From Stercorarius parasiticus (lineage: Eukaryota; Chordata; Aves; Charadriiformes; Stercorariidae), in contig VWZL01005037.1 of NCBI GenBank assembly GCA_013396915.1, forward strand, positions 1,595,140 through 1,659,139: a stretch of 64,000 nucleotides of DNA. Reading direction: 5' to 3'. A model generated the notes under the pieces. That model was given only the letters and a program-made list of their open reading frames with translations. It was not told the origin of the DNA and did not search any database. A program made the translations under genes and the position numbers. How positions within the stretch are numbered: position 1 is the stretch's first letter; each line of letters starts with the position of its first letter. Of this stretch, positions 22,901 to 37,900 are shown piece by piece.

Positions 22901-25900
22901 GATGGATTGGTTTTGTTCAGATACTAATCAGTTTTCACTGGATGGTTCACCTTTAAGGCTGCATCTTCTAAGTAAAGAGATGCTGAAACCATTGTTGTAA
23001 AGCATCAAACCTCTGGAACTTCCAATAATTTTTAAGCCTGGGGTTCCCCAACTGCTCTGGTCCAACGAACAGACTCAGTACTCTTTAACTTGCCACCCAC
23101 AACTTATTTCTTAATAAATAGAAAAAATTCTCAGCTGTGCATCAAAGACCTTGTTGACCACCAAAATAACCACCTGCATGAATGTAACAAAAATAAACAA
23201 TGCTAGATCTTTTAGGAATTCTCACTTGCTCCTCCTAATAAAAAGGTCAATTTAGTGGCACAGTCAGCATTCCTTACATTTTGAGAAACTATGCTATATT
23301 AAAATGGCTGCTGATGAGCTCTTTCTCTGGGTTCTTTATCTTTTAAAAGATTTTTTTTTTTTTTTTAACATAAGTAGCTGCAGGATGAGCGTAGAACATG
23401 AAGAGATGATGGTGATTACTAACTGAAACACTTGAGATGGTACTTTAATAAACTGAAATGATAGAGTGGTGCGTTCTTCCTAATATCTGGAAGAAAACAG
23501 GAAGGAATTTCATGCATTTTCAGGAACTCTTTCTATACTTACTTGTATATATTACAAGACACCCGATTTTTATTTTTTTTTTTTGAGGAAAACACATATT
23601 CAGAACATGATTTTATCTGAGTTATTGCTGCAACTTTATTACTTTTAAGCATAATGAAGAATGTGAATTCACTATGTTATGTGCATCAGTGGCAGTTGAC
23701 AGGCAGAATACTCCTAGGGTACCTGCTGTCTGGTACATAGGCTTTTGCCTACGTAATACCTACATGGATGTATTATGGGACAAAAGTTAGTTCAGTGCTA
23801 ATATATAGATTTATTACAAATGTCACATATATTTTCTAAGAATTAAAAACTGTATAGTATGAGCAGTCAGCATATAGGAACACACTGGCTATTAGATGAA
23901 ACTCCTCCTTGTCCTAGAAGTGAAAACATTTCATATACTATGCAAATACCACACATGGCTAAGGTTTCTGCTAGAGGACAAGGATCAACTCCAGATTTTT
24001 TTATTTTATTATTATTTTTAAAGCTTTCAGGGCACCATTTAATGACTTGTTGGCTTAAGTTTTCCTATTCATAGCCATACAGCAAGCAACCGCAGTTGTC
24101 CTTGGAGGGAATCAAAGGAATCTGGTTCCTGTTCACCACTCTTCATTGCCACATGGAAAGCTTTTCCCCACACTGGAATCTTTTTAACTGGGGCTACATC
24201 TATTAGGATGCAGAAGACAAGTAACGGAGAGGAAAAAAAAAATCCCCAAACCAACACAAATGAAGCATGAAGTTTGAGGAATTTGTTAGAAAGAACATAG
24301 GAACAGGAGGTGTTTCTCAAAGTGGAACAGAACTTTTCTGTTGCCTACACCACCACTGACGTTTATTGGGAGGTGGAAAGCTTCTGATGATGATGATATG
24401 AACAGATAAGCTTTATCACTGGATATCATGCTTCACTGGACACCATGAAATCTTTTGAGGTTACCCACAAGTAGTAGGCGGTAGTTAGTGGCACTTCAGG
24501 TACAGGTTCTTCAAAGAAAGAGTATTACTGTTAACAGAATGAAAGACTTCAGGGATTAATTCTTTTCCTCTCTTTCTTCACATGTTTTAAGACTATAAAT
24601 ACAAGGCACCTCCATACCTCATTAAAGTTGTTAGAATAGGGAGCTCCATACAATTTGCTACCCAGGGCATGCTAGACTGCAGGACTGCTATACCATGTTT
24701 GGTTTTGAGGTAAGAGAATAATCCACATGGAGAGAGTGTCCAGGATGAGAACAATAAGACCTGAGAAGATCAGATTAGCAATTACAGTCACACTTCTGAA
24801 GACAGTCAGAATATAGAAGGGCATGTCTCTGATTTTTGAGATCAAACAGGAAAAAAAACAAACTAAACACCTCACAAATGCTACAGGAATACACCTTACT
24901 ATTACTTGCCAACATTATTCCCTCTGGTATTCCCTGTTTCAGGAAAGGAAGAAAACATTTATCTGGAAACCAGAAAAAAGGTAACCCTACCTTTCAGTGA
25001 CAGGGCTCTTTTTGAGCACTTTCTGCATCTAAAATTCAATTTCAGTCCCTTCAAAGGTTTCAGTGCCATATACAAATAATTACAGGCGTATGGAAACTGG
25101 TGTTCTTTCCCTGTTATCAAAGCTTGCTCCTTCCTGCACTGTTTTAATAGATTTGAACTGAGAAAAAGACAACCTTAGTAAAGCAATTACTGATGAAAAA
25201 AAAAAAAGCAGCTAAGGCTTTATTCACAAGTCAAAAAAAAAAATAATCTCCTAAACTTTGGAATGAGTTAACATTTTAATAAAGAAAAGTTTCTTTGATA
25301 ATAGAACTACAGATGCGGTTCTAGTCAAGATATGAAAATAAGACATGATAAATGCATATGCACTGACAATGGAGAGGCAGCAACAAAGTTCACTGTCAGG
25401 GAGAGCGGGAAAGAGCTTCTATTGGAAATATGGAAAAGGAGCCAGGAAGGGGAGGGTGGAGACCTTTATCTGGCACACTCACTGCTGTATTCTTGCCAAA
25501 GGTGGTAGCTATTTTAATCACACAGCAGGTAAGTTAGCAAGAATATGAAAAAGAGACTAACCCTCATAAACACAAGTTGATGACAGATGGTATCAAATGG
25601 GGAAGAAAATACCATTACTTATCACAGTATATAGTATCAATAACTTAATTAGGGAAAATGGTTGTGCTCACCATCCCTTCTGCAGTGCTCCTGAGAGCCT
25701 ATGTGTGTTGAGGAAAGGAAGTCTGTTTGGGCTTGGGGATGGTAACTGTCTAAATCATCTTTATAAGGATTCGGGCACCTGTGTATTATAGCTGTCCAGA
25801 CTGGCACAATTCTGTATGAGAAGTCATCAATTCCATGATCCTCAGGATCCTCTTGATCATCAGCCATAGCCAAGATGAAGTTTTGGCATAACCTACTGCT

Positions 25901-28900
25901 ACCCTGTAGAGCTCATCAAAAGGGCATGGGATTTAAACTCTCCCAACTGTCCCAGTTTTGTACAGTTCTTTTCTTGAAAGCCATCTTCCTATGTTTTGTC
26001 CTAATATAACACAGCAAAACATTCTTGTTGCCTCCTAAGCAGTATCCCTATTAATTTCCATCAAAACATCTGTGTCTTGTTTTAGGATTCCCTGTGTCTC
26101 TGCTCTTCTCTCTCCTGAGGGCAATGAACGAAATTTGACTCGACTGTGTGTCAGCTCTGAAACATGGAAATAGCTTCCAGTCTCTAAAACCAGAGTCACA
26201 CAGAATACTTAGTTCTGCTCCTTGGGACAGAATGCAGTGTAGAAGGAAGCTGGGTAACTGTCAACATACAGCTTGTACCATGACGTGACCACAAAAAATG
26301 CTGCTACTTTGCAATTTCCAGGAAGGTGAAATTACTAATGATTCCAGTAGGGCAAAAAATCACATAGCAGTATACACACATACACGTATTTCAGATTTAA
26401 AACCTTTGCTAAACATTTCTATCAGCGCACAGAGTTTTAAGGTAGTTACCAAGATTTTAACTGCAATCAGGGAGCATACAACGAAAGAAAAACTCCTTAT
26501 TTGCACATTAGCTCAGGCAAATCCAAAGCTGGAAAAGCCTCAAACCTCTTAGCTTGAAACATTCCACTTTTTTCCAAGTGCAAGAATAATAAAAGTAGAT
26601 AAGCAAGAAGAAGCTACCTGATATCATCGTATCTAGAACCAAAAAATCTGTTATGTCAATTCTAATCCAGTTACAGAGTGATCACTGTTCTCTACTAATA
26701 GCTGAAATAAGCTGAGTAGTAGTTATTACTCCTTCTCCTTGCCATAGTTATCTGCAGTACTAACTTAAAGCATTTTTTCCCCCTCAGAGAATGGGCAAAA
26801 CTTTACGTCAAGATAACACTACATTCATAAGAAGAGACCAATTCACAGCTTTATTTTACCTGCACTACACAATGACACCCCAGTAGCTACTACTAGAGAG
26901 CTAACTGGCCCTGTAGTTTAAGCCCAGTGGCTCGTATTTAATCCAGAATTTTGATGGTGTTCTGGTTTGAAGACCAAACTTCAAGTTGTTTATGGCTTTG
27001 TTAATCTTCAGGACTCCTATCAGCTGAGAATTTGAATAGATTCTTCAATAAAATCTGAGAAAGGAGATCAGAGAGCTTGTTCTATTGGCAAAGGCTAGAA
27101 CAGCTGGAAAGGAAGAGAAAGTCTTCATAACTTTGTTCTGGAAGAAAGAGATGACAGAAGCGGCTTTGAAATATAAAAATGTGAAGAATATTTTCAGGAT
27201 ACGTAAAGACAATTCCATTGCCAGCTTTGACTCAAACATTTCTTTAGCAAATACTGAGACAATTTAGCTTCAGGATAGCATGGTTATTCTGCTGAGGTGA
27301 TACATCCTGGGGTTTTTTGGTTTTGGGTTTGTTGTTATGTTTGGTTTTTTTAAGCCAAGCAACACAAATGAGCATAATGGATTGTTCCCATCTCCACATA
27401 CTTGCAAGCACACTAGGAAAGTACATGCCAAAAAAAAAAAAAAANNNNNAAAAAAAAAAAAGAGCTACAAAGTGTACAAACGATAATTGTTCACAGCTCC
27501 TCTCAAGAGCTGATAGAGTTGAAGCAAACTTGAATTGCAGTCTTGTCCAAATTACAGGAAAGAGTAACCAGTCTCTGTAGACACAATCTTAGTTAGGAAT
27601 GAACGCTAGGCATACCATCACAACTTCATCTGAATTACTAAATCAATATAATCACAGTTTAATGTGAATTACTAAATCCAGGTAATTGTATTGTGGAAAA
27701 ACAAACCATACAACAGGCAGTCAAAAGATAATTTCAAAGAACGTGTATGCAATCCTCTCTCTTTTTACAACTGTCTTGAGTTTAGTAGTTCAGTTGTAAT
27801 GCATACATGATAGCAATATCTAACACAGAATGTATCTATCGAGACCAATTGCCTTTCCTGTAATTTGGAGATGAGTGCTATTCAAGATCGCTTCATCTCC
27901 TGAGAGACTATAAAAGGAGATACTCCTCATTCTAGTAAGTGTGTTGCTGTATATAAAATTCTTTCAAATACTTCAAGGGAGCTGTAGCAGATTTCAGCTA
28001 ATAGACAATGCCCTGTTATCCAAAGATTATTTCTTTATGTATCCTCTGTAGTCTTATCCAAGAAGATTAGGGAAAGTTAGATGAAGTATATACTATTGTG
28101 CATGGAACGTACTAAAATAGGTAGCTATCACTTTCTAATAATTTTGTCTCCAAAACAACCCAACTCCAAAAAAGACAGAGCCTTCTTCATACATCTTTTC
28201 ATTATGGTAAAGGAATAGGAAAAAAAAAAAAAAAAAGAGAATATAAAAATGAAATTCATGGTGAAAGGAACTACTAGAGGCTCAACTAATTGTGCTTATT
28301 CACTTATGCAAATCTGATATATTTTTCAAAAGCAACTTCTTTTTAGGAGCAGTTGGGGAAACATTCTGCCAGTGCACAAAAAAAAAAAAAAAAAAAGGCA
28401 AACTGATCCTAACTTCATTACTTGAACTGCTATGAGACTGATTACAACTAAGCAAGGAATGCTTCTTTTTTCCCCATAAGACAAATACACTTTGTTTACA
28501 ATAACAGCGAAAAAATTAAGATTCCTCTGTTCTCTGTTCAAATAGATCAATGAATCTTTAAAGAAGCAATCTTTAAGAGTCTTACCTCAGCTGTGGAAAC
28601 AAAGGAGTCCGTTGATGCAATGCTTAATGTATCTCGAAGGCAGAAATCATCCGTATTATCCTTTACAGTAATGTCTGTATTTTTATCTTTAAAATAAAAT
28701 AAAAAACCTGATTATTAGACTATCAGAAAATTCCATTAAAGTCTTGAAAGCGTGTTTGATGTATACTATAATGTAGTACTTCATTTGGAAGGCACAACAT
28801 TGTACTACTATGAGAGTAAATTCTCTTATGACCCGCTAACATATATAAAGGTGATCGTATTTACCTGTCTTTAAAGTGGACTTACATCTTCAGTGAAGAG

Positions 28901-31900
28901 AGAGAAGAAAAACATCTCCTCAGTGGTTTTGCCTTTTCTTTGATAGACTTCTGAAGACGTCTCTATCTAAAGATGTTGCTTTGCTATATTGATCTAAATC
29001 CTCGGTTGAGTTTTTAACTTGGCTGTGTTATATAACGCTGAATGTTTTAGTAACCAAGAAATACTGTTCTAAATGAAAGCCATTAATAAAAAACAGGTTT
29101 CAGCTTCACTTGAATTCATTTCATTTTCTGTTTCTCATGTCTTTTTTCACTTGCTGGTTCTTCAGAAGAGCGAGTGAAGTTTTTAATCTTCTCTGTATCC
29201 TCTTTGCCCAACAAGCTTTTACAGAAGCATTTCCTATAGTACTAGAATTCTTAACACCTTTAAAATAACTGATATTTTATGCTTAAAATCATCTGCAATA
29301 CAGTTTCTCTCACTTTTCCTTTATTTTATTCTCAGATTTCATCTGCTGCACATATTACTAGCATACATGGTTTTGTTTTCCCTGTACAGAAACACTTTCA
29401 CAGAAGAATTAAATTCATAAGTCAGTAAGTCACTTGATGTGCCCCATACTACGCTCTCAGTAGAGCACAGGCATTTATTTTGTGTTACTTTACCTTCAGA
29501 CATTACACATGCATTGCTAAAATCTGTTTTATTTCCAACAGTTAGCAGCAACCAGCTACCCAATGTCATCCAGATCTGTTGCTACGGCAATACTTCATAA
29601 AAAACACAATTACACAGCAAAGTGGCCAAACGCCAATATACTGGAATGGTTTACTCATCAATTGAAATGCTACAAATCCACATAATTTAACTATTATTTC
29701 AGTGGTTTTTACGGTTTTATTAGTTACGGACTTGGAATGACAGCTCAAAAATTGCACATAACAATATCTGTCTTTGAGACTATTCACTGAGGGAAAAAAT
29801 TATTAAGTTTGGACAAAGATTTTACTAGAGTGAGTTAGGCAGTTTCCAACCTGTAATCACAACTTCACCAATATTCATATGAAAGTCTCTGGTTTTTTTG
29901 GATCATTCTTAATAGTTTGTTTTTTTTCTGACCTCTTAAAACCAAGAGAAAAAGTACAGCGGCATCTAAGTTGGTTGAGAAACAATCACATACCGGAATT
30001 TGAAGAGCTGGAATAGAAAATCAAACTGTGGTTTGTAAAGCATTTGCTTGAGGTCTGGTAAGAGCAGACAGGTAACATAATGTTTCCTTCTTATTTCTAG
30101 CTCATAATTTGCATTAATCCCCCTCTAATATTACATTAAATGCTTTTCTAATATCACTTTTTCACATAAACAGTTGCTGAAACTGCAATAATACCATTAA
30201 ACACGGGGTAGTACAGCAATGTATACCTGGTTGCAGGTTTTTCCACTGAACCTCTCCTTTTGGCTAAGTTGTTTTCCGTAATAAATTTGCAATTAAACCA
30301 AAAGTTTCTACATCTCAGTTGGAAAAGCCCTCTAGCACCCGGTTCAAGTGCAATTCAAAGAAGTATTATTTTCCATAACCCTCCCAGTCTGTAGGCAACA
30401 TGCAACACTTACTTCATGAGAAATAAACAGCTATGTTAATAAGTAGCAATGCAAATCATAAACTCCTACAAGAGTAAAGCATGGGCCATACTGGTAAAGA
30501 TCTTACTGATGGCTTTAATGAAGATGTTAAGGTAAGGACCCAGCTCTTATGTACACAAAGGGCAGCTGTCAAGTAGTCTCATACATCAACTTATTCACAA
30601 TCCAAGAACGTCTCCATCACCCCCATACATCACAGACTGAAGCCTCAAAGACTGTGGATATTGTCTTATAATTACTGTGCTGTTGCTGTTATATGCGAGT
30701 TTATAGCTCAGTGACAACACATCCCCCCACTGAAGTATTTAACACTGGGCTATGTGACTGATTACGTAAAAATGGGAATAATGCTATTTAACTAAAATTT
30801 ATTCTGCATATATATAAAAAAATAATTGGTCTAAGTGAAGGAAACACAGAGGTTCTTCTGTAGAGTTTGCTGCTACAGGTTACATGAAACTCTAGAGATA
30901 ATCAGATTTTGAATATATCTATGTTTGCTAAAGAAGTCATAATTCCAAGTTTTCTAATATGGACCTAGAACTGTCACCTAGCCAGTATGTTTTTAACATG
31001 TTAGTCGAATGTGCAATCTCCGTGTTTTCACTCAAAGAAAGAAAATTCTCACTATTACAAAAAAGGCACAAAATTTGCATACCATGGCAAAAAAAAATAA
31101 TTGAAAAAAGGTTGGCTATGCTGAGTGAAATAATACCTTTGGCAAGTGATACGTGCATAAAAAGCACAGCCCCCCCAAAGAAAACAAAACAGCCTTGTCA
31201 GTTATTCCTGACTTTCTGGCCACCACCACCCTAATACCCTAAAATACCCTGAGCTAAGCAGGTGCTTATCAATACCCACACTGTGCAGAGAGCACAGCAT
31301 TATGAAAATGTTAGGGTGAAAATTAAGTTACAGCTGGAGTACATACCATGCAAGTACCAGGAGAACATTCTTAGACACAAGAACATGAAGAAAGAGAGAC
31401 AGCAGCACAAGACCCCTGGAATGAACAGCTGCAAGAGGAACTCACCCACCAGCGGCTGCAACTGCTCCCACAGTCATCCCTAGCTCTTACAAGTTTAATA
31501 CCTTCAGGAAAGGAATAGCAGACACTATGTGAGCTTCAAATACACTTTACTTATTTGAGGAGCCTGGAATTTATTTTGGGTTCATTTATATTTGTAAAGA
31601 GGATAATGTAGAGTTTCAGATACGATACTGGCAACAGTAATTGCCATAAGACTCTTGGTTGTAGTGCCTTAAAATCCATACATGGTTCTAAAGTTAGATT
31701 AAGGGTATTAAAAAATGCTAAGAACATGGAGTATTGCTAAAGCTTGTGAAATTAATCCTAGCTTTATAAAATTTTGCAAACAACTACCTATTTGAAACAA
31801 AGCAGGATAAAAAACCCCAACAAACCACAACAAAACTACTTTCACATCTATTCAGAGAGTACTAATCTAGAATATTTATTTGTCTTTGGTCTGGTAGGTT

Positions 31901-34900
31901 CACGTGGTAAGACAGACCACAAAACCAACCCCCTAAACTCTCATAGCAAAATCTGACCTTAGAGATGGAGCTGCACACAAATTAACTTTTTAGCACTCAA
32001 TTGGGAAGTATTCGCCGTCAAATAACGTTTTAAAATTCTGTAAACTGTTTATATGTTATCTTCCCTCCAACCCTGAATGAAACATGGCATGAGCTCGCAA
32101 GTGAGTTTGGTGCTTACACGCAGCAGTTAAAAAAGGAAAGCACTTACCCACTGGCAAAGAACTCACTGCGAGTTAAGGAATTTAGTTCTGAGTGCCACCG
32201 TTAAAGCCATGGTTTCCTATTCTCCCCAGCCCTCCCACTTCAGCAGAACATCAGTGCAGAAACACATCACGAGCAGGAAAGCAGGATGAGAAAGGAGAAA
32301 CTTGGTAGACTCCAAAGAAGAGAAAACGTTGCAAAGGAATCCCCTTATGAGAAGTCGGGGTACCCCAAGAGCAGCAGGGTCCCAGTGTTCTGCCAGGCTA
32401 CCGCACAGCCAGCTACTGTGTTGTGTGCTAATCAAGCCCCTCAGACGTGTGGCTTCATGCCTGGACAAAGCAATTACAATAATCAAGTTCAGAACGCACA
32501 GAAACATGAATTACTACATAATTCGGTTTCAAGAGAATGTGTCACAGTCTTCTAGCTAGTCACAAGCGGCACAGTGGTTTGTCACCACTGTTGCTGAAGC
32601 ATCCAAAAGCAGCTCTATTTACATTTATAAATAGCCATCACTCTGGGAGTGTTGACTGAATATTCATTACGAAAATCATCAGTCCTACCAAGTAGCTACT
32701 AATGTATTACATGAAGTCTTACAGGATGCACCTAGAAAGCAGGGAATTTTACTTTATGCCGTTATTTATAAAATGAAAACAATCCCAACCATCAGATGGT
32801 ACCTTCTGAGGACTGGGTTGGATAGTAACAGGTTAAAAGAGGTAAGCCAAGAGTGGAGAAGGGTGCCCACACACACCATTCTGGATTTAACAGTTATTGT
32901 TAAATTATGTATTTACATTCACCACTAACACAAATATCTGGGTTCAACAAAGTGCCTATAGCTCACTGTATGTAAGCAAAGCTGTTATTGACTTCAGCAT
33001 AAAAATATATTCCATGTCAGGGTCTTTTAAAAATATCCAACTAAATTTTGTACTTTACCAGTACGTCAACATGCATCACGAGTTAAACACATCTCATGGT
33101 TCTTTGTTGGGTCTGCTCTGATGCAATCTGAAGCGACAGATTGCTTTGGAAAAACAAAACAACACTCCTCCCATGTGCTCACACATCCAGTAGGCCCCTG
33201 TTGCGAACCTACAGCTTCTGCTCACCAGTATTTGACTGGGAACTCGGCAACCAAAGCAGCGGTCTAATGGAAAGGAACAACTGGGGAAAACTGAGCATGG
33301 GACAGCACCGAATACTTAGCATTTGCAATTACACCTTCCTCCTAGTACTCACAGACCTTTTTCAAGGTAAGTTTTGGCTGAGCTAACTGCTGAGCCTTCA
33401 AGTTACATCCTTAACAAATACCTTAGTAGTTTTCATGCAGAGAATAATCTGTTTTTGTGCAAATACGAGGCCAAATCTTACTTCCTCAGTAAAGCTGACT
33501 CAACAGAGCTTTCATAATAGTTTCCAAGTAGAGCTACAATCTTTAAGGTCCACGTAAAAGCCTTCCACTACAATACTCTCACACAGGTATAAAAAGGCCC
33601 ATTTTCCAAGACACTGGATGTTCACCTAATTATCATTACGCAAAACACAAGATATTCTTCAGTCACACTGTGTTCTGTATTTATTACTTTGATGTTATTT
33701 AAGACAAAAGGAGTACAGATGATTAAAAGCTGAATTAAAAGCATGTGTATAGATGACACTAATAAATTCTTCATGCTTAAATACAAATAAGTAGAGAATG
33801 CATATAAAAATTGAATAGTACAATCCATTAACTTTACACACATAAGCAATAAATCCACCTGAAAACTGAAATGTACTTATTTGCAATATTTGCCATCTGG
33901 AAGAAGATGCAACTCGCCTAAAATATAACCTTCAAGAGATTTTCCACATACTTTGGAAAGAAATAATAGCAACTTCGGGGATGTTTATAATAATTTGGTT
34001 ATTTTTAGACCTTCAATATACTTACTTTGTCCATAAAGTTATATTATCTGCTGAGCACTACATGTTTAATGATTATAAAACAAAACAACATGGCTACTGC
34101 TGTTACATTCTAAACCAGTAAAATTAACCACCTTGAATGCTCTCATTTAGCAAAGGTAAAGACAGCACAAAATGCTTGTGCATAAATAATCATTTTAGTC
34201 TCTCCAAGTAAAAACCAAAGATACTTAATAAAGGAATTTAAGTATAATGTATTTCCTGTAATTCACAGGTACATTAAATAACTCAAGAGTATTAGGAAAC
34301 ATTATGTAGCTTTTATAATCTTGAAAGGTGACAAATCAAATGATTCTTTCAAGATTTAAATATGCTAAAAAATTCTTCCATAAATTTGGTAAGTGAACTG
34401 GAATATTTTCTGATAGTTACAAAATTTATTTTTTTTTAAGCAAAGACATTATCAAAAGGCTAGAAATACCATTTTGTTATAGAGAATGTGACCTGTGGAA
34501 GTTGTCCCTGAATCATTGTGGCATGCTTTATCGCAAAACCAACATCTCAAAATAGAAAGACCATGAGGAACTCTGCAATTCAAATCTCAAGAAAGAGGCA
34601 GAGTAAACACACGTAGTGCTAGATTGCTGAAATCTGAATTATAAAAAAATATAGCAGCATCTAATGTGTATCTTATAACCTAAACTAACACATCATATGT
34701 GCTGACAGCTGAGAAATCAGCTTAGTAAACGCACAATAAATGTATATGCATATGTTCACTTCTCTGTTTTACTGCTCTGACTCTCTGCTTGACACAGACA
34801 CATGATCCTGAAACACACTTGAGATGTATATCCTGTGTGAACTATGCGTCACTTAGGTCTCTCCCTATCATACAGCTTTTTCTTTCTTTGAAAATGTAAA

Positions 34901-37900
34901 CTTTGATTATTTGTAATTGCACATTATAAACTTCTACATTTATACAGTGTTACAGTTTTCTGCAACTTCTTTTCTTTACCCTGAAGCTAAAAATCAGCGG
35001 ATCTTCCCTGATTTTAAGGTTCAAATCCCTATCCTTTAGAGAAGAATTTGATTTCTGACCACCCTGCTGTTTTCAAGTCTAATAGTTTAGATAACAATTT
35101 CTGTACTTGTATTTGATTTGAGAGAGAAGATCTGGCAACCAAGTTCACTCAGCTGTCTAATCTGGACAGGCCCTATTCAGATGGATGTGCAACACAAAGT
35201 TGTCACTGTTTCCTCTTCATAGGGGTACTCCATTCTCCTGTAGTTCAGAAAGCATCACATCTATTTTGGCCACAGCAAAGTCTAGTTTGAATTCCAGTGC
35301 TGCTTATTTTAAAACATAGCTGTTCACTGGGGATTTATAGCACAGCACTGTGAAGACTGCCAGATACCTTAGTCATCAGATTTGAACGTCACTGCCTTTT
35401 CTTAGTTCTTCACATCCTAAAAACAAGTGCAACCTACCGCTATTTTTGCACAGACACGTTCTAGTGACAATGGAATGGTCTGTTCAACCATATACAGTGC
35501 AATGGTACTTTAACTCATGGTGATGCAGAGCAGATTCAAAATGCAATGTCATATTTACAGAAGAAGGAAGTACAAGGTTAACTTTGAGGCTTACACATCT
35601 AGAATTAGCTCCTTTAATACCTTTCCTATGCTAGAGGCCTCCATAAGCAGGTTAGGTAGAAAAGTCTTCTCACAAGACTTGAGAGAGGAGTCTCAAAAGT
35701 TAAGTGAATTTATCCCTTTGGCCTCAGTTCTACTACACCTCTGTAAGTCTATTGAAATTAGTAAATACTTAAAGCAAGATGTTTACACAAGTGCACTACT
35801 TTTTGCACTGCCACCTTCTTGGCTTTCCCACCAAGCATCATTTCATAGAAGAGCAGATAGTAGCACAGGCAGTGATGAAAAAGGACAAGAAAAACCAGCA
35901 ACTGTTGCTCAGCTCCTGAAACTTGTTGCTTTACGAAGTTTCCTATTTGTTAACATTAAAAAAAAAAAAAGGAAAGAGTAAACAGTCTGGTAGTTAGCAT
36001 ATAGACTATTTTACTGGACACAGCACAAGGGTACAGGACCATCGAACACATTTGCTTCAAAGTAAGATTTTAAACACAGTATATTATGCTTCAGGGATGT
36101 TGACACTTCAAAGCAAATGAGATAGACTGACAAAAGGAACCCACATATTCATTTGTTCTTCCATTAAAAGAAAAACATACTACCTAGCAGTTGGTAATTC
36201 CACTTACATGTATGAAGAGAGTATCAGAAAAGAAAGATGGATACTTTTCTAAGCCCGGAATTAACAGAAAGATAGAAAGACAGAACCAACTATATAACTG
36301 GTGATCCTTAGTGAAATAAACATCAAAAGATGCAAATACATATATTTGATTCGGACTAGCATTTGAATTCTGTATTCAGAATGGAGACTCTAGCATATTT
36401 GAGACAGGCAAACTCTGCAGGTACAGCATAATAATCCTAGTCTTTATTCGAATTTCAGGGCAGATCCGTTTTACAGAATTCTGCAGACTCCAGTCAAACT
36501 GCTTGGCAATGTGACTAGCTTCTGCAAACCCAGCTGCACACACACAGCATACAGTTTAAGAACCTAAATTAGCAAGACAGATACTTAACTTTAGACAATA
36601 AGACCTAAAGAATATCTTAAGTACCCTACTGATTGGGGCCTGCTTGCATTCCACTTGCCCCAGAGTAGGAAAGAATGAGATAAGAATCCTTAAAATGTTG
36701 TACTGAATGAAGAGTTCTTCCTCTGGATCTTTAGTTTACTAAATAACATCAGTTACCCAACTTAAATTAAAAAACAAATTAATGACACTGTAAGGTTGCT
36801 AAATACATTAGTAACAACATATTAATACTTGAATTATAATGCAAGTAACGATTAGTGCAACCTGACCCTGGAAGATAGCCTGACACCGATTAGCAGCTAT
36901 TCAAACAGATGTAGTTAAATATATAGTCAGTATGTAGTCAATATATAAGATATCTGTGGTAAATTAAAGTAAAATAAAAGAACGCTTGAATAATAAAGAA
37001 TGTACATAATTTAGGCTATCTGGAAATATGTATATGTTTACCTTTAAATACTTGCAGCATATCTGCATGTAGAACAAGGGCAGCTTTAAATAGCAGTAGA
37101 GAAAATAAAGGCTGGTGTGATCGACATGTGCTCTTGAATCAGCTACACTACAGCACTTTGCTACAAACAGGATTATTAGGTAAGGTGGGACATAGTGCAC
37201 AGACCAGATATCCCATAAAGAATTAGAGAATTTACAGTAATTTATTAAAAAAAAAAAAGGTAAGCTTGAGCAATCAAAAGAAATAAACTACATCACAAAC
37301 ACAGTTAATTTTTTTGCAGCAGTTTTAGTAATTAACTGCATAAATACATGCATGAGAGAAAAATAACACGTAAATAATAAATTTTACTCTCTGTGTTGTT
37401 ATTGTTCACAGAACCTTTTGCTATAACTCTCCACAAAAATGGATTTACTCCCACATACAGGTTCAACATTGAAACATTTCAAGCTGAAACAAAAGTTTAA
37501 AAACATTATAAGATATAAAAAGGCCTTTAGGAATGAAATGCTTACACAAGCTACTTGAGCCTCCCAGCAACAGGGTAAACATTTTAAAAAAGCCCCACAA
37601 ACTATATACCTGGTAAATAAACATGTATTGCTGTAGTGATGGGGTATGGCTAGTGCTAAGTAACAAGCCCAGTAAGCATAAGTGGTTGAAGACTGTGCCA
37701 TGTGGATATGCTACAATCATTTATGTCAGACTGATGGGTCAGAGCCTTCGACTTATACCCCAGCGAAATTTAAACATAGTAGACACATCAGTTAAGAAAA
37801 GTTGTTAGGTTTTGTTGTTGTGTTTTTTTGGTTTTGTTTTTTTTTAATTTGAGCCATTGAAAATAAATTGCAGACAGAAGTTTACCTATTTTAGTCCTAA

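Larger units (their letters stand above)
18993..28585 (-). other. MIGA1: MIGA1 intron 7 (9.6 kb)
   Basis: AT-rich intron with a CA/TA microsatellite at 20801-20836, poly-A/T tracts, and a 5-N gap inside a poly-A run at 27445-27449. A stretch at about 25640-26050 may be a decayed DNA-transposon-like remnant (weak). No gene found. Confidence 0.75.

Noticed and set aside
22743..23000. 85-codon plus-strand frame in MIGA1 intron 7
   Set aside because: No family resemblance, no start context or splice support, antisense to the gene; length is within chance expectation over 64 kb.
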